Assembly (NCBI RefSeq): GCF_014645655.1
Contig: NZ_BMMD01000002.1
Coordinates: 124,001-188,000 of the forward strand
Reading direction: 5' to 3'
Length of the DNA stretch: 64,000 nucleotides
From: Agromyces bauzanensis
GTDB taxonomy: Bacteria > Actinomycetota > Actinomycetes > Actinomycetales > Microbacteriaceae
Both the position numbers and the translations under genes were made by a program. Positions 46,017 to 57,852 of the stretch are shown here, one piece after another; position 1 is the stretch's first letter, and each line of letters starts with the position of its first letter. The notes under the pieces were generated by a model. It worked only from the letters and a program-made list of their open reading frames with translations. It had not been told where the DNA came from and ran no database searches.

Positions 46017-46697
46017 CTACGTCGTCGCGCCGGCCCGGTAGCCGACGCCGCGCACGGTCATGACGATGCGCGGATTGTCGGGGTCGTGCTCGACCTTCGC
46101 GCGGAGTCGCTGCACGTGCACGTTCACGAGCCGTGTGTCGGCCTTGTAGTGGTAGCCCCACACCTGCTCGAGCAGCATCTCGCGGGTGAACACCTGCTGC
46201 GGCTTCGACGCGAGGGTCAGGAGCAGGTCGAACTCGAGGGGCGTGAGGTTGATGCGCTCGTCGTCGCGGCGCACCTCGTGCCCGGCGGCGTCGATCGTGA
46301 GGTCGCCGATCGCGAAGGTCTCGACGACCGGGTCGGGGGCGGGCCGCAGCCGGGTGCGGATGCGGGCCACGAGCTCCTTGGGGTTGAACGGCTTGACCAT
46401 GTAGTCGTCCGCACCGGACTCGAGGCCCTTCACGACGTCGGCGGTGTCGCTCTTGGCTGTGAGCATGATGATCGGCGTGCCCGACTCGGCACGGATTCGT
46501 CCGCACACCTCGATGCCGTCCATGCCCGGAAGCATGAGGTCGAGGAGGACGAGGTCGGGCTTCGTGTCGCGGAACGCGGCGAGGGCGCCGGTGCCGTCGG
46601 CGCAGAACGCCGGATCGAAGCCCTCGGTGCGCAGCACGATGCCGATCATCTCCGCCAGGGCGGTGTCGTCGTCGACGACGAGTACGCGAGAAGTCAT
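46017..46697 (-). CDS. mtrA: Response regulator MtrA
   Basis: This 226-residue OmpR-family regulator has a receiver domain (VLVVDDDTALAEMIGIVLRT; phospho-acceptor Asp in DLVLLDLMLPGMDG) and a winged-helix DNA-binding domain (LTPLEFDLLLTLASKPQQVF; VNVHVQRLRAKVEHDPDN). It is the essential cell-cycle regulator of mycobacteria and relatives. ATG 46697 gives the family N-terminus MTSRVLVVDDD. It heads the mtrA-mtrB-lpqB operon. Confidence 0.95.
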   Translation of the reverse strand: MTSRVLVVDDDTALAEMIGIVLRTEGFDPAFCADGTGALAAFRDTKPDLVLLDLMLPGMDGIEVCGRIRAESGTPIIMLTAKSDTADVVKGLESGADDYMVKPFNPKELVARIRTRLRPAPDPVVETFAIGDLTIDAAGHEVRRDDERINLTPLEFDLLLTLASKPQQVFTREMLLEQVWGYHYKADTRLVNVHVQRLRAKVEHDPDNPRIVMTVRGVGYRAGATT

Positions 46698-46774
46698 CCG
46701 TTCATTCCGGTCAGGGCCGCGGGTCACGGCCGAAATCAGTATGCCAAGCGTAGTCGCTCACGCTCTGAGGTCAG

Positions 46775-47054
46775 TTGGCACGCGGCGGAACCGTGATCGG
46801 GGTCGACCTGGCAGGCTCGGACGTGAACGTCGACCTGGCGACGGGCGATGGCCGCACGACCCTCGTGAACGAGGTCACCCGGCTGAGCGGCGGCACGGTC
46901 GACGGCGTGGTCGCCAACGCCGGCCTCGCGACCCCGACGGCGACGACCGTCTCGGTCGACTTCTACGGGACGGTTCCCGCCCGACGAGGCGCTGCTCGCC
47001 GAACTGCTCGAGGGGACGGAGCATCGAGCCGTGGTGAGCGGCGACCTCCTCTGA
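46775..47054 (+). pseudogene. Short-chain dehydrogenase remnant
   Basis: Codons from 46775 encode an internal piece of an SDR: GGTVIGVDLAGSDVNVDLAT and GGTVDGVVANAGLATPTATT, then VSVDFYG. The cofactor glycine loop that should come first and the YxxxK active site that should follow are missing. In another frame, 46974-47054 reads FPPDEALLAELLEGTEHRAV to a TGA and may be the tail of a second, unidentified gene. The rest of 46698-47149 holds nothing else supported. Confidence 0.65.
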
Positions 47055-47149
47055 GATGACGCGCCCGGCATCGGGGCGGTGCAGGCTCCAGCACGGGCGA
47101 ACCGAATGTGAAAGCATTGGGAACACCCCGCCGGAAGGAGCGCAGACAG

Positions 47150-48346
47150 GTGTCCGATCACGAGTGGCAGGCGCCCGGCGGTTCCCCTCAGACGCCTCGA
47201 CCGGATGCCCCGTCCGCGCCGGGCGGCGCCGTCGACCCGGGCGTGTACGGCCCACCGCCACCCCACGGCGCCTGGACGCCGCCACCGAAGCCGGGCCTGC
47301 TGCCGTTGCGTCCCCTCGGGTTCGGCACGCTGCTCTGGGCGCCGTTCCGCACGCTCCGACGCAACCCCGCACCGACGTTCGGCAGCGGACTCGTCGTGCA
47401 GCTGGTCTCGGCCGTGGCGACCGCCGCGGTCGTCGTCCCCTTCCTCACCGTCGCCATCACGCGACTCGAGGGTGCGACCGAGGCCGACGCCGACGCCATC
47501 CTGTCGGGCACCGTCGGCGGCTTCCTCCTGCTCATGCTCGTGCCGATCGCGATCTCCATCGTGGTGAGCGCGTTCCTGCAGGGCGTCATGGTCGTCGAGG
47601 TCGCGAGCGGCACGCTCGGCGACCGGCTGGGATTCGGCGCCCTCTGGCGCCGGGCCGCCCGGCGGATCTGGCCGCTCATCGGCTGGACGCTGTTCGTCGG
47701 AGCAGCGCTCCTCGTCGCCCTCACGCTCCTCGTCCTCATCGTGATCCTGGCGGCCTCGATCTCGCCCATCGGGCTCGCGGTCGGCATCACGGTCGCGGTG
47801 CTGCTCGGGCTGGGCCTGGTCGTGCTCGGCGCCTGGATCGGCGTGAAGCTCTCGCTGGTGCCCAGTGTCATCGTGCTGGAGCAGGCCGGCATCCGCACGG
47901 CCATGGCGCGCTCGTGGCGCCTCACCGACGGCTTCTACTGGCGCACCTTCGGCACGCTCTTCCTCGTCGCCGTCATCCTGAACCTCGCGGCGAACGTCGT
48001 GGTGCAGCCCGTCTCCCTCGTCGGCACGCTCCTGGCGGTCATCGTCGACCCCACGGGCACCGGGTCGGCGCTCACCATCACGATCGTGACGACGGTCGTC
48101 ACGCTCATCCTGTCGCTCCTCATCGGCGCGATCACGGCGGTCGTGCAGGCCGCGCTCATCGCGGTCATCTACATCGACCTGCGCATGCGCAAGGAGGGGC
48201 TCGACCTCGAGCTCGAGCGGCACGTCGAGGCGCGCGGTGCGGGCCTGCCCGTGGCCGACCCGTACGGTCCGCCCGCCGCACACGTGCCGTCTGGCGCGGG
48301 CACGCCCTCCCCCTTCGGAAGCGAGCGCCCCGCGACGTGGTCCTGA
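47150..48346 (+). CDS. GDPD-type multi-helix membrane protein
   Basis: This 398-residue protein has a Pro/Gly-rich cytosolic leader (about 60 residues) and then six to eight transmembrane segments, resembling the membrane domain found with glycerophosphodiester phosphodiesterases. GFGTLLWAPFRTLRRNPAPT precedes the first helix, and RSWRLTDGFYWRTFGTLFLV is a typical loop of this domain. No phosphodiesterase catalytic domain is present. GTG 47150 is chosen because AAGGAG lies nine bases upstream. It heads a five-gene operon with MoxR and DUF58 genes, so an envelope role is likely. Confidence 0.8.
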   Translation: MSDHEWQAPGGSPQTPRPDAPSAPGGAVDPGVYGPPPPHGAWTPPPKPGLLPLRPLGFGTLLWAPFRTLRRNPAPTFGSGLVVQLVSAVATAAVVVPFLTVAITRLEGATEADADAILSGTVGGFLLLMLVPIAISIVVSAFLQGVMVVEVASGTLGDRLGFGALWRRAARRIWPLIGWTLFVGAALLVALTLLVLIVILAASISPIGLAVGITVAVLLGLGLVVLGAWIGVKLSLVPSVIVLEQAGIRTAMARSWRLTDGFYWRTFGTLFLVAVILNLAANVVVQPVSLVGTLLAVIVDPTGTGSALTITIVTTVVTLILSLLIGAITAVVQAALIAVIYIDLRMRKEGLDLELERHVEARGAGLPVADPYGPPAAHVPSGAGTPSPFGSERPATWS

Positions 48347-49020
48347 TCCCGCACGGCGAGATCCCGGTCGATCCCGACGCGCCCGAGGCGCGACGGTGGC
48401 TCGAGGACGAGCTCTCGAAACCCGAGTACCAGAGCGCGCAGCCGAATGCCTTCGACCTCGCGATGCAGGCCATCCGCGACTGGATCGCCATCCTGTTCGA
48501 GGGCGCGACCGGCATCCCAGGGCCGTTGCTCGCCCTGCTCGCGGTGACGATCGTCGCCGTCCTCGTCGTGGTGGGCCTCCTCGTCTTCGGCGTTCCGCGC
48601 CTGCGCCGCCGACGGCGCGCGGCGGCTCCGCTCTTCGACGACGCCGACCGTCGCGATCTCGAGACGCTCCGGCGTGCTGCGGCGGCAGCGGCCGCCGCGG
48701 GCGACTGGCCGCTCGCGATCGAGGAGCGGTTCCGCGCCCTCGCACGCGGCCTCGTCGAGCGCGACCTGATCCGCGTGCATCCGGGCACGACGGCGAGGGG
48801 CGTGGCGGATGCCGCGACCTCGCCGTTCCCCGGTCACGGGCCTGCGCTCCGCGCCGCCGCCGCCGACTTCGACGCCGTGCGGTACCTCGGGCGACCGGGC
48901 ACGCGCGAGCGGTACCGGGCGCTCACCGACCTCGAGCGCGCGATCGCCGTCGCTGCCCCGGCCGGCACGACCGCGGTGGCGACCGCGGCCGACGCCGCCA
49001 CCTCGGGGGCTCCCCGATGA
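48337..49020 (+). CDS. DUF4129 membrane protein
   Basis: This 227-residue protein has one central transmembrane helix (PLLALLAVTIVAVLVVVGLL) followed by a basic segment and a soluble C-terminal DUF4129 domain (AAAAGDWPLAIEERFRALAR, then RVHPGTTARGVADAA and YLGRPGTRERYRALTDLERA). A transglutaminase domain, fused in some relatives, is absent. GTG 48337 overlaps the end of the preceding gene; GGAAGCGAG is upstream. The stop overlaps the next ATG. Confidence 0.82.
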   Translation: MVLIPHGEIPVDPDAPEARRWLEDELSKPEYQSAQPNAFDLAMQAIRDWIAILFEGATGIPGPLLALLAVTIVAVLVVVGLLVFGVPRLRRRRRAAAPLFDDADRRDLETLRRAAAAAAAAGDWPLAIEERFRALARGLVERDLIRVHPGTTARGVADAATSPFPGHGPALRAAAADFDAVRYLGRPGTRERYRALTDLERAIAVAAPAGTTAVATAADAATSGAPR

Positions 49021-50260
49021 CCGTCACGGCGCCGTCGCCCGGGCCCTCGGCCGCTCCTGCGATCACGCCCACGCTGCGCGCGCAGGTGCGGCGACGCCGC
49101 GCGTGGATCGTGATCGCCGTGGTGCTCGTGCTGGGCGCGCTCGTGCTGCTCGTCGTGCAGGGCGGCATGCGGGCACCCGGTCCGGCCCTCGGGGCAGACA
49201 ACCCGGCGCCGGCGGGGTCGAAGGCGCTCGTCGAGGTGCTCCGTGCCCAGGGGGTGACGGTGACCGAGGCCGCCACGATCGACGAGGCGCTCGCGGGCGC
49301 ACGCGCGGGCTCGACCGTGTTCCTCTTCGACGAGCTCGGCATCCTCGGCGAGGAACGGCTCGACGAACTGTCCGCCGCGGCCGACCGGCTCGTGATCGCC
49401 CAGCCCGGCTTCGCCGCGCTCGAGCGACTGGCCCCCGGCGTGCGCCTCGCCGGCCTCGCGAGCGGCCCGATCGATGACGTCGCGTGCGACCTGCGCCCCG
49501 CGCGACGCGCGGACGCGCTCTCCGACGGGCAGCGCCTGCTCACCGTCGACGACGCGGCGGCGGCCTCTGGATGGACCGGATGCTTCCGCGACGGCGACCT
49601 CGGGTACGCGCTCGTCAGCGGCCCCGGTGCCTCTGGCGGCGAGGTCGCCCTCGTCGCCGCGACGACGGCCTTCACGAACGAGCACGTCGACGAGGCGGGC
49701 AACGCCGCCCTCGCGCTCGGGCTGCTCGGGGCATCCGACGAGCTCGTCTGGTACCTGCCCTCCCCCACCGACGCCGACGAGGCCGCGGCGCCGACCATCG
49801 CCGATCTCACGCCGGGCTGGGTGACCCCCGTCATGGTGCTCGCGATCGCCGTCGCGATCGTCGCGGGCGTGTGGCGCGGGCGCCGGTTCGGCCCGCTCGT
49901 GGTCGAGCAGCTGCCGGTGCAGGTGCCCGCGGGCGAGACGAGCGAGGGGCGCGCGCGCCTGTACGCGCGGAGCGCTGCGCGAACCCACGCCCTCGACCAG
50001 CTCCGCATCGGCGCCATCGAACGGATCGCGGCGCTCCTACGGCTGCCACGGCCGGCCGAGGTCGCCACGGTCGCCGAGGCGGCGGCATCCGCGACCGGTC
50101 GTGACGCGGCATCCGTCGCCCGCCTGCTCCTCTCCGACTCCCCCGCGCACGACCGCGAATTCGTCGACCTCGCCGCCGACCTCGACGCGCTCGAGCAGGA
50201 CGTGCGACGGTCGATCCGCCCCGACCCCGACGACCCCACCCGCCCGACAGGAAGGCGACC

Positions 50261-50264
<4 letters not shown>
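49017..50264 (+). CDS. DUF4350 membrane protein
   Basis: This 415-residue protein has a helix near residues 28-48 (AWIVIAVVLVLGALVLLVVQ), an extracytoplasmic domain with a GATase-like fold typical of DUF4350 (NPAPAGSKALVEVLRAQGVT, GSTVFLFDELGILGEERLDE), a second helix near 265-285, and a helical cytosolic tail (YARSAARTHALDQLRIGAIE). Its start overlaps the DUF4129 stop (ATGA) and its stop overlaps the moxR ATG, so three proteins are coupled. Function unknown. Confidence 0.83.
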
Positions 50265-51235
<971 letters not shown>

Positions 51236-51236
51236 C

Positions 51237-52574
51237 ATGGCGGTCACCGGTCGGTTCGTGCTCCTGGTCGCGCTCGGCGTCATCCCCGTCGTCGCCGCCG
51301 GCATCTCGGGCGCGGATGCCGCGTGGCTGGCGCTCGTGGGCTGGCTCGCGCTCGCCGTCGGCGCGGGCGCGCTCGACCTCTCGCTCGCGGCGTCGCCGCG
51401 GCGGGTGGCGCTGACCCGCGAGCTGCCCGACCGCGTGCGGCTCGGGGAGACTGTCACGGCCGAGCTCAGCGTGCAGAACCTCGGGCAGCGGATGCTCCGC
51501 GCCGTCGTCCGCGACGGCTGGGAACCGTCGGCCGGGGTCGCCGGCCCCAACCGCACGCCGCTGCGCATCCCACCGGGCGAGCGGCGGCGGACGACCCTGC
51601 GGCTCACCCCGTGGCGGCGCGGCGACCGGCGCACCGACCAGGTCACGATCCGGGCGGCCGGTCCGCTCGGGCTCTGGGCGCGGCAGGCGACCCTCGCCGC
51701 GCCGGGTCGGCTCCGCGTGCTGCCGCCGTTCCACTCCCGGGCCCATCTGCCGTCGCGTCTCACCCGGCTCCGCGAGATCGACGGGCGCACGCCGCTCCTC
51801 ATCCGCGGGCAGGGCACCGAGTTCGACTCGATCCGCGAGTACGTGCGCGGCGACGACGTGCGCTCGATCGACTGGCGCGCGACCGCGCGGCACGCCGACC
51901 CCGAGGTGCCGGGCAGCATGAAGCTCATGGTGCGCACGTGGCGGCCCGAGCGCGACCGGCGCATCGTCATCGTCGCCGACACGTCGCGCACCGCCGCAGC
52001 GCGCATCGCCGACGAGCCGCGCCTCGACACCGCGTGGGAGGCCGCGCTGCTGCTCGCGGCGCTCGCGTCGCACGCGGGCGACCGCGTCGACTTCCTCGCG
52101 TGGGATCGGCGGCTCCGCGGACGCGTGCACGGCGCGAGCGGCGCGGAGCTGCTCGCCCGCATGGTCGACACGATGGCCGACGTCGACGCCGAGCTCATCG
52201 AGGCCGACTGGACCGCGGTGCCCGGCCAGGTGCGCCGCGTCACGAGCCGGCACGCGCTGGTGGTGCTGCTCACCGCGGCCGACTCGCCCGGCAGCGCTCG
52301 AGGCCTGCTCTCGGTGCTGCCGCAGCTCACCGCGCGTCACACCGTGATCGTCGCCTCCGTCGCCGACCCGGCGCTCGTCGCCGCCTCGCGCGCGCGTGGG
52401 TCGCTCGACGAGGCGTACGCGGCGGCCGCGGCCGAGCGCGCGCTGCTCGACGGCGAGCGGGTCGCCGCGGCGATCCGGCGCCTCGGCGCGATCACCGTGA
52501 CGGCTCCGCCGCACGAGCTGCCGCCCGCCCTCGCCGATCGCTACCTCGACCTCAAGGCGTCGGGCCGGCTCTGA
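51237..52574 (+). CDS. DUF58-domain protein
   Basis: This 445-residue protein has two N-terminal transmembrane helices (VLLVALGVIPVVAAGI and a second near residues 25-45), a beta-sandwich part, and the DUF58 signature GTEFDSIREYVRGDDVRSID near residue 200. A von Willebrand A-like region with IVIVADTSRTAAARIADE follows. It is the expected substrate or partner of MoxR and is last in the operon. Confidence 0.9.
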   Translation: MAVTGRFVLLVALGVIPVVAAGISGADAAWLALVGWLALAVGAGALDLSLAASPRRVALTRELPDRVRLGETVTAELSVQNLGQRMLRAVVRDGWEPSAGVAGPNRTPLRIPPGERRRTTLRLTPWRRGDRRTDQVTIRAAGPLGLWARQATLAAPGRLRVLPPFHSRAHLPSRLTRLREIDGRTPLLIRGQGTEFDSIREYVRGDDVRSIDWRATARHADPEVPGSMKLMVRTWRPERDRRIVIVADTSRTAAARIADEPRLDTAWEAALLLAALASHAGDRVDFLAWDRRLRGRVHGASGAELLARMVDTMADVDAELIEADWTAVPGQVRRVTSRHALVVLLTAADSPGSARGLLSVLPQLTARHTVIVASVADPALVAASRARGSLDEAYAAAAAERALLDGERVAAAIRRLGAITVTAPPHELPPALADRYLDLKASGRL

Positions 52575-52622
52575 CCGCGGCGGCGGCTCGCGGCATCCGC
52601 CCGCGACATCCCCTCACCCCAC

Positions 52623-52680
52623 GTTTCCGTTCCCACTCCACGTTCCCCGTGGGATGGGCACCTCACGCGGGAACGGAAAC
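52623..52680. terminator. Bidirectional terminator candidate
   Basis: GTTTCCGTTCCC (52623-52634) and GGGAACGGAAAC (52669-52680) are a perfect 12-bp inverted repeat between the convergent DUF58 and SpoIIM genes. A smaller stem CCCAC/GTGGG lies inside. Beyond it, 52695-52770 carries direct repeats of GGGGTATCCGCC type. Confidence 0.6.
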
Positions 52681-52774
52681 ACCCGGCGAGCACCGGATGC
52701 GCCGGGGTATCCGCCCGGGGTATCCGCCGGGGCATCCGCCCGCGACCTCCGCCCGCGACCTCCGCCCGCCCCCC

Positions 52775-53770
52775 TCAGCCGGCGGCGATGCGACTCGCGC
52801 CCGCGTCGAACTCGACGAGGTCGCCCGTCTCGCCGGCACGCACCGCGCGCCCCCCGACCCCGATCATGTAGGCGAGGAATCCGCCGAGCGCGACCGCGCC
52901 GATGCCGATCTTCACCGGCCACGGCCACGGCGCCGGGGTGACGAAGCCCTCGATGAGACCCGAGACGAAGAGGAAGAACACGAGCCCGATCGCAACCGTG
53001 AAGAGCGAGCGGGCGTCCCCGGCGAGCGCGACGCCGCGCGAGCGCGGGCCGGGCGCGACCCAGGCCCAGAAGATGCGGAGCCCCGCCGCCGCGGCCACGA
53101 ACACGCACGTGAGCTCGAGCATGCCGTGCGGGGCGATGTAGAGGAAGAAGGTGTCGGCCTCGTCGAAGGCGAACATGACCGCCGCGGTCACGCCGAGGTT
53201 CTGCGCGTTCTGCAGGATCACGTACGGCACCCACACGCCGGTGATGCCGAACGCCACGCACTGCGCCGCGATCCACGCGTTGTTCGTCCAGACCGCGCCG
53301 GCGAACGAGGCGGCGGGGTTCTCGGAGTAGTAGGCCACGAACCCCTCCTCGGCGACCTGCTGCAGCTCGCGCTCGGTGCCGAGCGTCGCGAGCACGCGGG
53401 GGTCGCCCCCGATCCACCAGGCGTAGAGCGCCGCCACGATGAACGTCACGATCGCCACCGCGAGCGTGAGCCAGCGCAGCCGATACAGTGCCGCCGGCAG
53501 GCTCACGAGCACGAACCTCGTGAACTGGCGGAGCGGGTTCTCCGGTGTACCCGTGAATCGCAGCCGGGCCCGCGCGAGCGAGATCGAGAGCCGGTCGCCG
53601 AGCGCGGTCGAGCCGGCCGTCGTCTGCACGAGCGAGAGGTCGGATGCCGCGCCCTGATACCGCTCGATGAGCTCGTCGGCCCCGGGCCCGTCGAGCCGGC
53701 GCGACCGCGCGAGCGCGTCGAGCCGGTCCCAGTCGTCGTGGCGGGCGGTGGCGAGCGCGTCGAGGTCCAT
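52775..53770 (-). CDS. SpoIIM-family (stage II sporulation protein M-like) membrane protein
   Basis: This 331-residue protein has a soluble N-terminal helical region (DWDRLDALARSRRLDGPGAD) and about six or seven transmembrane segments of the SpoIIM type (AIVTFIVAALYAWWIGGDPR; ITGVWVPYVILQNAQNLGVT; FFLYIAPHGMLELTCVFVA). The family acts in septal peptidoglycan remodelling in spore formers; in non-sporulating Actinobacteria it accompanies RDD and MoxR/DUF58 genes with no settled role. Divergent from the RDD gene by 17 bp. Confidence 0.87.
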   Translation of the reverse strand: MDLDALATARHDDWDRLDALARSRRLDGPGADELIERYQGAASDLSLVQTTAGSTALGDRLSISLARARLRFTGTPENPLRQFTRFVLVSLPAALYRLRWLTLAVAIVTFIVAALYAWWIGGDPRVLATLGTERELQQVAEEGFVAYYSENPAASFAGAVWTNNAWIAAQCVAFGITGVWVPYVILQNAQNLGVTAAVMFAFDEADTFFLYIAPHGMLELTCVFVAAAAGLRIFWAWVAPGPRSRGVALAGDARSLFTVAIGLVFFLFVSGLIEGFVTPAPWPWPVKIGIGAVALGGFLAYMIGVGGRAVRAGETGDLVEFDAGASRIAAG

Positions 53771-53787
53771 CTGCTTGAATACTACCC

Positions 53788-54630
53788 ATGGCCGACGCGA
53801 CGGGGACCCGGATCCGGGCCGCCCGAATCGACGGCGAAGGGGTCGTCACGGGCGAGGCGGTCACCCTCGACGTCCGGCCCGCGAGCGCGCTGATTCGTGC
53901 CGGCGGCGCGGCCATCGACGTACTCGTCACGGCGCTGCTGATCATCGGGCTGCTGCTCGCGCTGTCCGGGATGTCGGTCGACGAGGCCGCGGCGCGGGCG
54001 ATCATCATCGCGGGCCTCGTGTTCGCCGTCGTCGTGCTGCCCACCGCGGTCGAGACCGCCACGCGCGGCCGGTCACCCGGAAAACTCGCCCTCGGCCTGC
54101 GGGTCGTGCGCGACGACGGCGGGGCGATCGGGTTCCGGCACGCGTTCATCCGCGCGCTCACCGGCGTCATCGAGATCTACCTGACGTTCGGCGGCCTCGC
54201 GGTGCTCGTCGGCTTCCTGAATCCGTCGTCCAAGCGCCTCGGCGACCTGCTCGCCGGCACCCACGCCCAGGTCGAGCGCGTGCCGAGCCTGCCGCAGACC
54301 GCGTTCGGCGTGCCGCCCGAGCTCGTCGGCTGGGCGGCCGTCGCCGACGTCGGGCGGCTGCCCGACCCCGTCGCCCGCCGTGTCGCCGCCTTCTTCGCCA
54401 AGTTGGAGCACCTGACGCCCGAGAGCCGTGCGCAGGTCGCCGCGTCGCTCGCGGCCGAGGTCGTCCCGCACGTGTCGCCACTGCCGGATGCCTCGCCCGA
54501 GCGCTTCCTCGCGGCCGTCGTGGCGCTCCGGCGCGACCGCGACCTCGCGGCCCTCGCCATCGAGGACGCGCGCATGGCCGCGCTGGCGCCGCAGCTCACG
54601 GCGAAGCCGTTGGGCTTCCCCGATCGCTGA
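53788..54630 (+). CDS. RDD-family membrane protein
   Basis: This 280-residue protein has an RDD domain in its first half: RPASALIRAGGAAIDVLVTA opens helix 1, ATRGRSPGKLALGLRVVRDD is the conserved cytosolic turn, and a third helix follows. The C-terminal 120 residues are cytosolic and helical (VARRVAAFFAKLEHLTPESR). RDD proteins are thought to be transporters, some for sodium/proton exchange. The gene is paired divergently with SpoIIM, a common actinobacterial arrangement. Confidence 0.87.
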   Translation: MADATGTRIRAARIDGEGVVTGEAVTLDVRPASALIRAGGAAIDVLVTALLIIGLLLALSGMSVDEAAARAIIIAGLVFAVVVLPTAVETATRGRSPGKLALGLRVVRDDGGAIGFRHAFIRALTGVIEIYLTFGGLAVLVGFLNPSSKRLGDLLAGTHAQVERVPSLPQTAFGVPPELVGWAAVADVGRLPDPVARRVAAFFAKLEHLTPESRAQVAASLAAEVVPHVSPLPDASPERFLAAVVALRRDRDLAALAIEDARMAALAPQLTAKPLGFPDR

Positions 54631-54648
54631 GGCGCGACATCCGCGCCG

Positions 54649-56127
<1,479 letters not shown>

Positions 56128-56172
56128 GCGGACCATTGTCGCAGGCCGCCGCCGTTCCCCCACCCCCCCGCC

Positions 56173-56400
56173 CAGAATTCAGGAACCCCCCCCCCGCCCA
56201 GAATTCAGGAACCCCCGCGCGCAGAATTCAGGATCCCCCCCGCCCAGAATTCAGGAACCCCCGCGCGCAGAATTCAGGATGCAGCCGCGCCGGACGGCAA
56301 CGGGCCGGCAGAAAGGTCGCCCGACCGCTCTGGCGGCTCATGCGGCTCCTGAAATCTGAACCAGCCAAACCTCCGGGCCGGGGCGAGTTCCTGAATTCTG
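56173..56400. repeat. CAGAATTCAGGA repeat array between ahcY and the phosphomannomutase gene
   Basis: CAGAATTCAGGA occurs five times (56173, 56199, 56222, 56245, 56268), mostly at 23-bp steps, separated by C/G runs such as ACCCCCGCGCG or CCCCCCCGCC. Two inverted copies follow: TCCTGAAATCTG (56347) and TCCTGAATTCTG (56389). They could pair with the direct copies into a large hairpin. The array fills most of the 291-bp gap between the two genes, and no gene is supported in it. Confidence 0.85.
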
Positions 56401-56418
56401 AACCGGGAGGAGGCACGC

Positions 56419-57852
56419 TCAGCCGCGGATGAGCGTGAGCACCTCGTCGCGGATCGACGTCATGGTCGCGGCATCCTCGCCCTCGACGTTGAGCCGCAGC
56501 AGGGGCTCGGTGTTCGACGGGCGCACGTTGAACCACCAGAACGGCTCGTCGCCCGCGGTGACGCCGGTGACCGTGAGCCCGTCGAGCTCGTCGAAATCGG
56601 CGCGGCCCGCGAAGGCCTCCACGATGCGCGTGTACGCCACGGGGACGTCGTCGACGGTCGAGTTGATCTCGCCAGAGAGGGCGTAGGGGTTGAACCGGGC
56701 CGCGAACGCGGAGAGCGGGGCATCCTGCGAGCCGAACTCGGCGAGAACGTGCATCGCGGCGAGCATGCCGTTGTCGGCGCCCCAGAAATCGCGGAAGTAG
56801 TAGTGGGCCGAATGCTCGCCGCCGAAGACCGCGCCGGTCTCCTTCATGCGGTCCTTGATGAGCGAGTGGCCCACGCGGGTGCGCACCGCGAGCGCCCCCG
56901 CCTCTTCGATCGTCTCGGGCACGATGCGCGACGTGATGAGGTTGTGGATCACGACGACGTCGTGTTCGCCCGCGGCTCGCACACGCTCGATCTCGCGCAG
57001 CGCGACGATCGCGGCGATCGCCGACGGGGTGACGGCGTCGCCCCGTTCGTCGACCACGAAGCAGCGGTCGGCGTCGCCGTCGAAGGCGAGCCCGAGGTCG
57101 GCACCGTGCTCGACGACCGCGCGCTGCAGGTCGACGAGGTTGGCGGGCTCGAGCGGGTTGGCCTCGTGGTTGGGGAACGTGCCGTCGAGCTCGAAGTAGA
57201 GCGGCACGATCTCGAGGGGCAGGGCCGGAAGGCCTGCGGCCTCGCCGAGCACGGCCGGCACGGTGAGGCCGCCCATTCCGTTGCCGGCGTCCACGACGAT
57301 CTTGAGCGGTCGGATGCCGCTGAGGTCGACGAGCGACCGAAGGTGCGCCGCGTAGTCGGCCAGCACGTCGACCTCGACGACCGAACCCGGGGCGGCGGCA
57401 TCCGCGATGCCCTGCTCGAGCGAGTCGGCGGCGCGGTCGCGGATGGCGGCGAGGCCGGTGTCGAGCGAGATGCCCTGGGCGCCCGCGCGCGAGAACTTGA
57501 TGCCGTTGTAGGCGGCGGGGTTGTGGCTCGCGGTGAACATGGCCGCGGGCGCGTTCATCGAGCCGGACGCGAAGTACGTCTCGTCGGTGGAGCACAGGCC
57601 GATCGCGACGACGCCGGCTCCGCGTCGTGTGGCGCCGCGCGCGAAGGCCGCCGCGAATCCGGGCGAGGAGTCACGCATGTCGTGTCCCACGACGACTCGG
57701 CCGCCCGCCGCGCCGACCTCGTCGACGAACGCCGCACCGAGCGCCTCGACGGTCTCGCCGGTGAGGCCCTCCCCCACGATTCCGCGGACGTCGTAGGCCT
57801 TCACGATGGCGTCGAGGCGGACGCGAGCCTCGGATGGGGCAGCGGGATTCAT
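56419..57852 (-). CDS. manB: Phosphomannomutase/phosphoglucomutase
   Basis: This 477-residue alpha-D-phosphohexomutase has the active-site serine in FTASHNPAAYNGIKFS, the Mg2+ loop AFDGDADRCFVVDERGD, the sugar-binding loop FGGEHSAHYYFRDFW and the phosphate-binding RPSNTEPLLRLNVEGED. It interconverts mannose-6-phosphate and mannose-1-phosphate to supply GDP-mannose for glycolipids and wall polymers. The first ATG overlaps the stop of the DUF3499 gene (4 bp). Confidence 0.94.
   Translation of the reverse strand: MNPAAPSEARVRLDAIVKAYDVRGIVGEGLTGETVEALGAAFVDEVGAAGGRVVVGHDMRDSSPGFAAAFARGATRRGAGVVAIGLCSTDETYFASGSMNAPAAMFTASHNPAAYNGIKFSRAGAQGISLDTGLAAIRDRAADSLEQGIADAAAPGSVVEVDVLADYAAHLRSLVDLSGIRPLKIVVDAGNGMGGLTVPAVLGEAAGLPALPLEIVPLYFELDGTFPNHEANPLEPANLVDLQRAVVEHGADLGLAFDGDADRCFVVDERGDAVTPSAIAAIVALREIERVRAAGEHDVVVIHNLITSRIVPETIEEAGALAVRTRVGHSLIKDRMKETGAVFGGEHSAHYYFRDFWGADNGMLAAMHVLAEFGSQDAPLSAFAARFNPYALSGEINSTVDDVPVAYTRIVEAFAGRADFDELDGLTVTGVTAGDEPFWWFNVRPSNTEPLLRLNVEGEDAATMTSIRDEVLTLIRG

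Noticed and set aside
56173-56279. CRISPR array
   Set aside because: Repeats are 12 bp with C/G-tract separators of about 11 bp, far shorter than CRISPR repeats and spacers, and no cas genes are present.
56128-56418. SAH riboswitch upstream of ahcY
   Set aside because: The minus-strand sequence was read for the conserved SAH-riboswitch core and none was found; the region is repeat array and C/G tracts.
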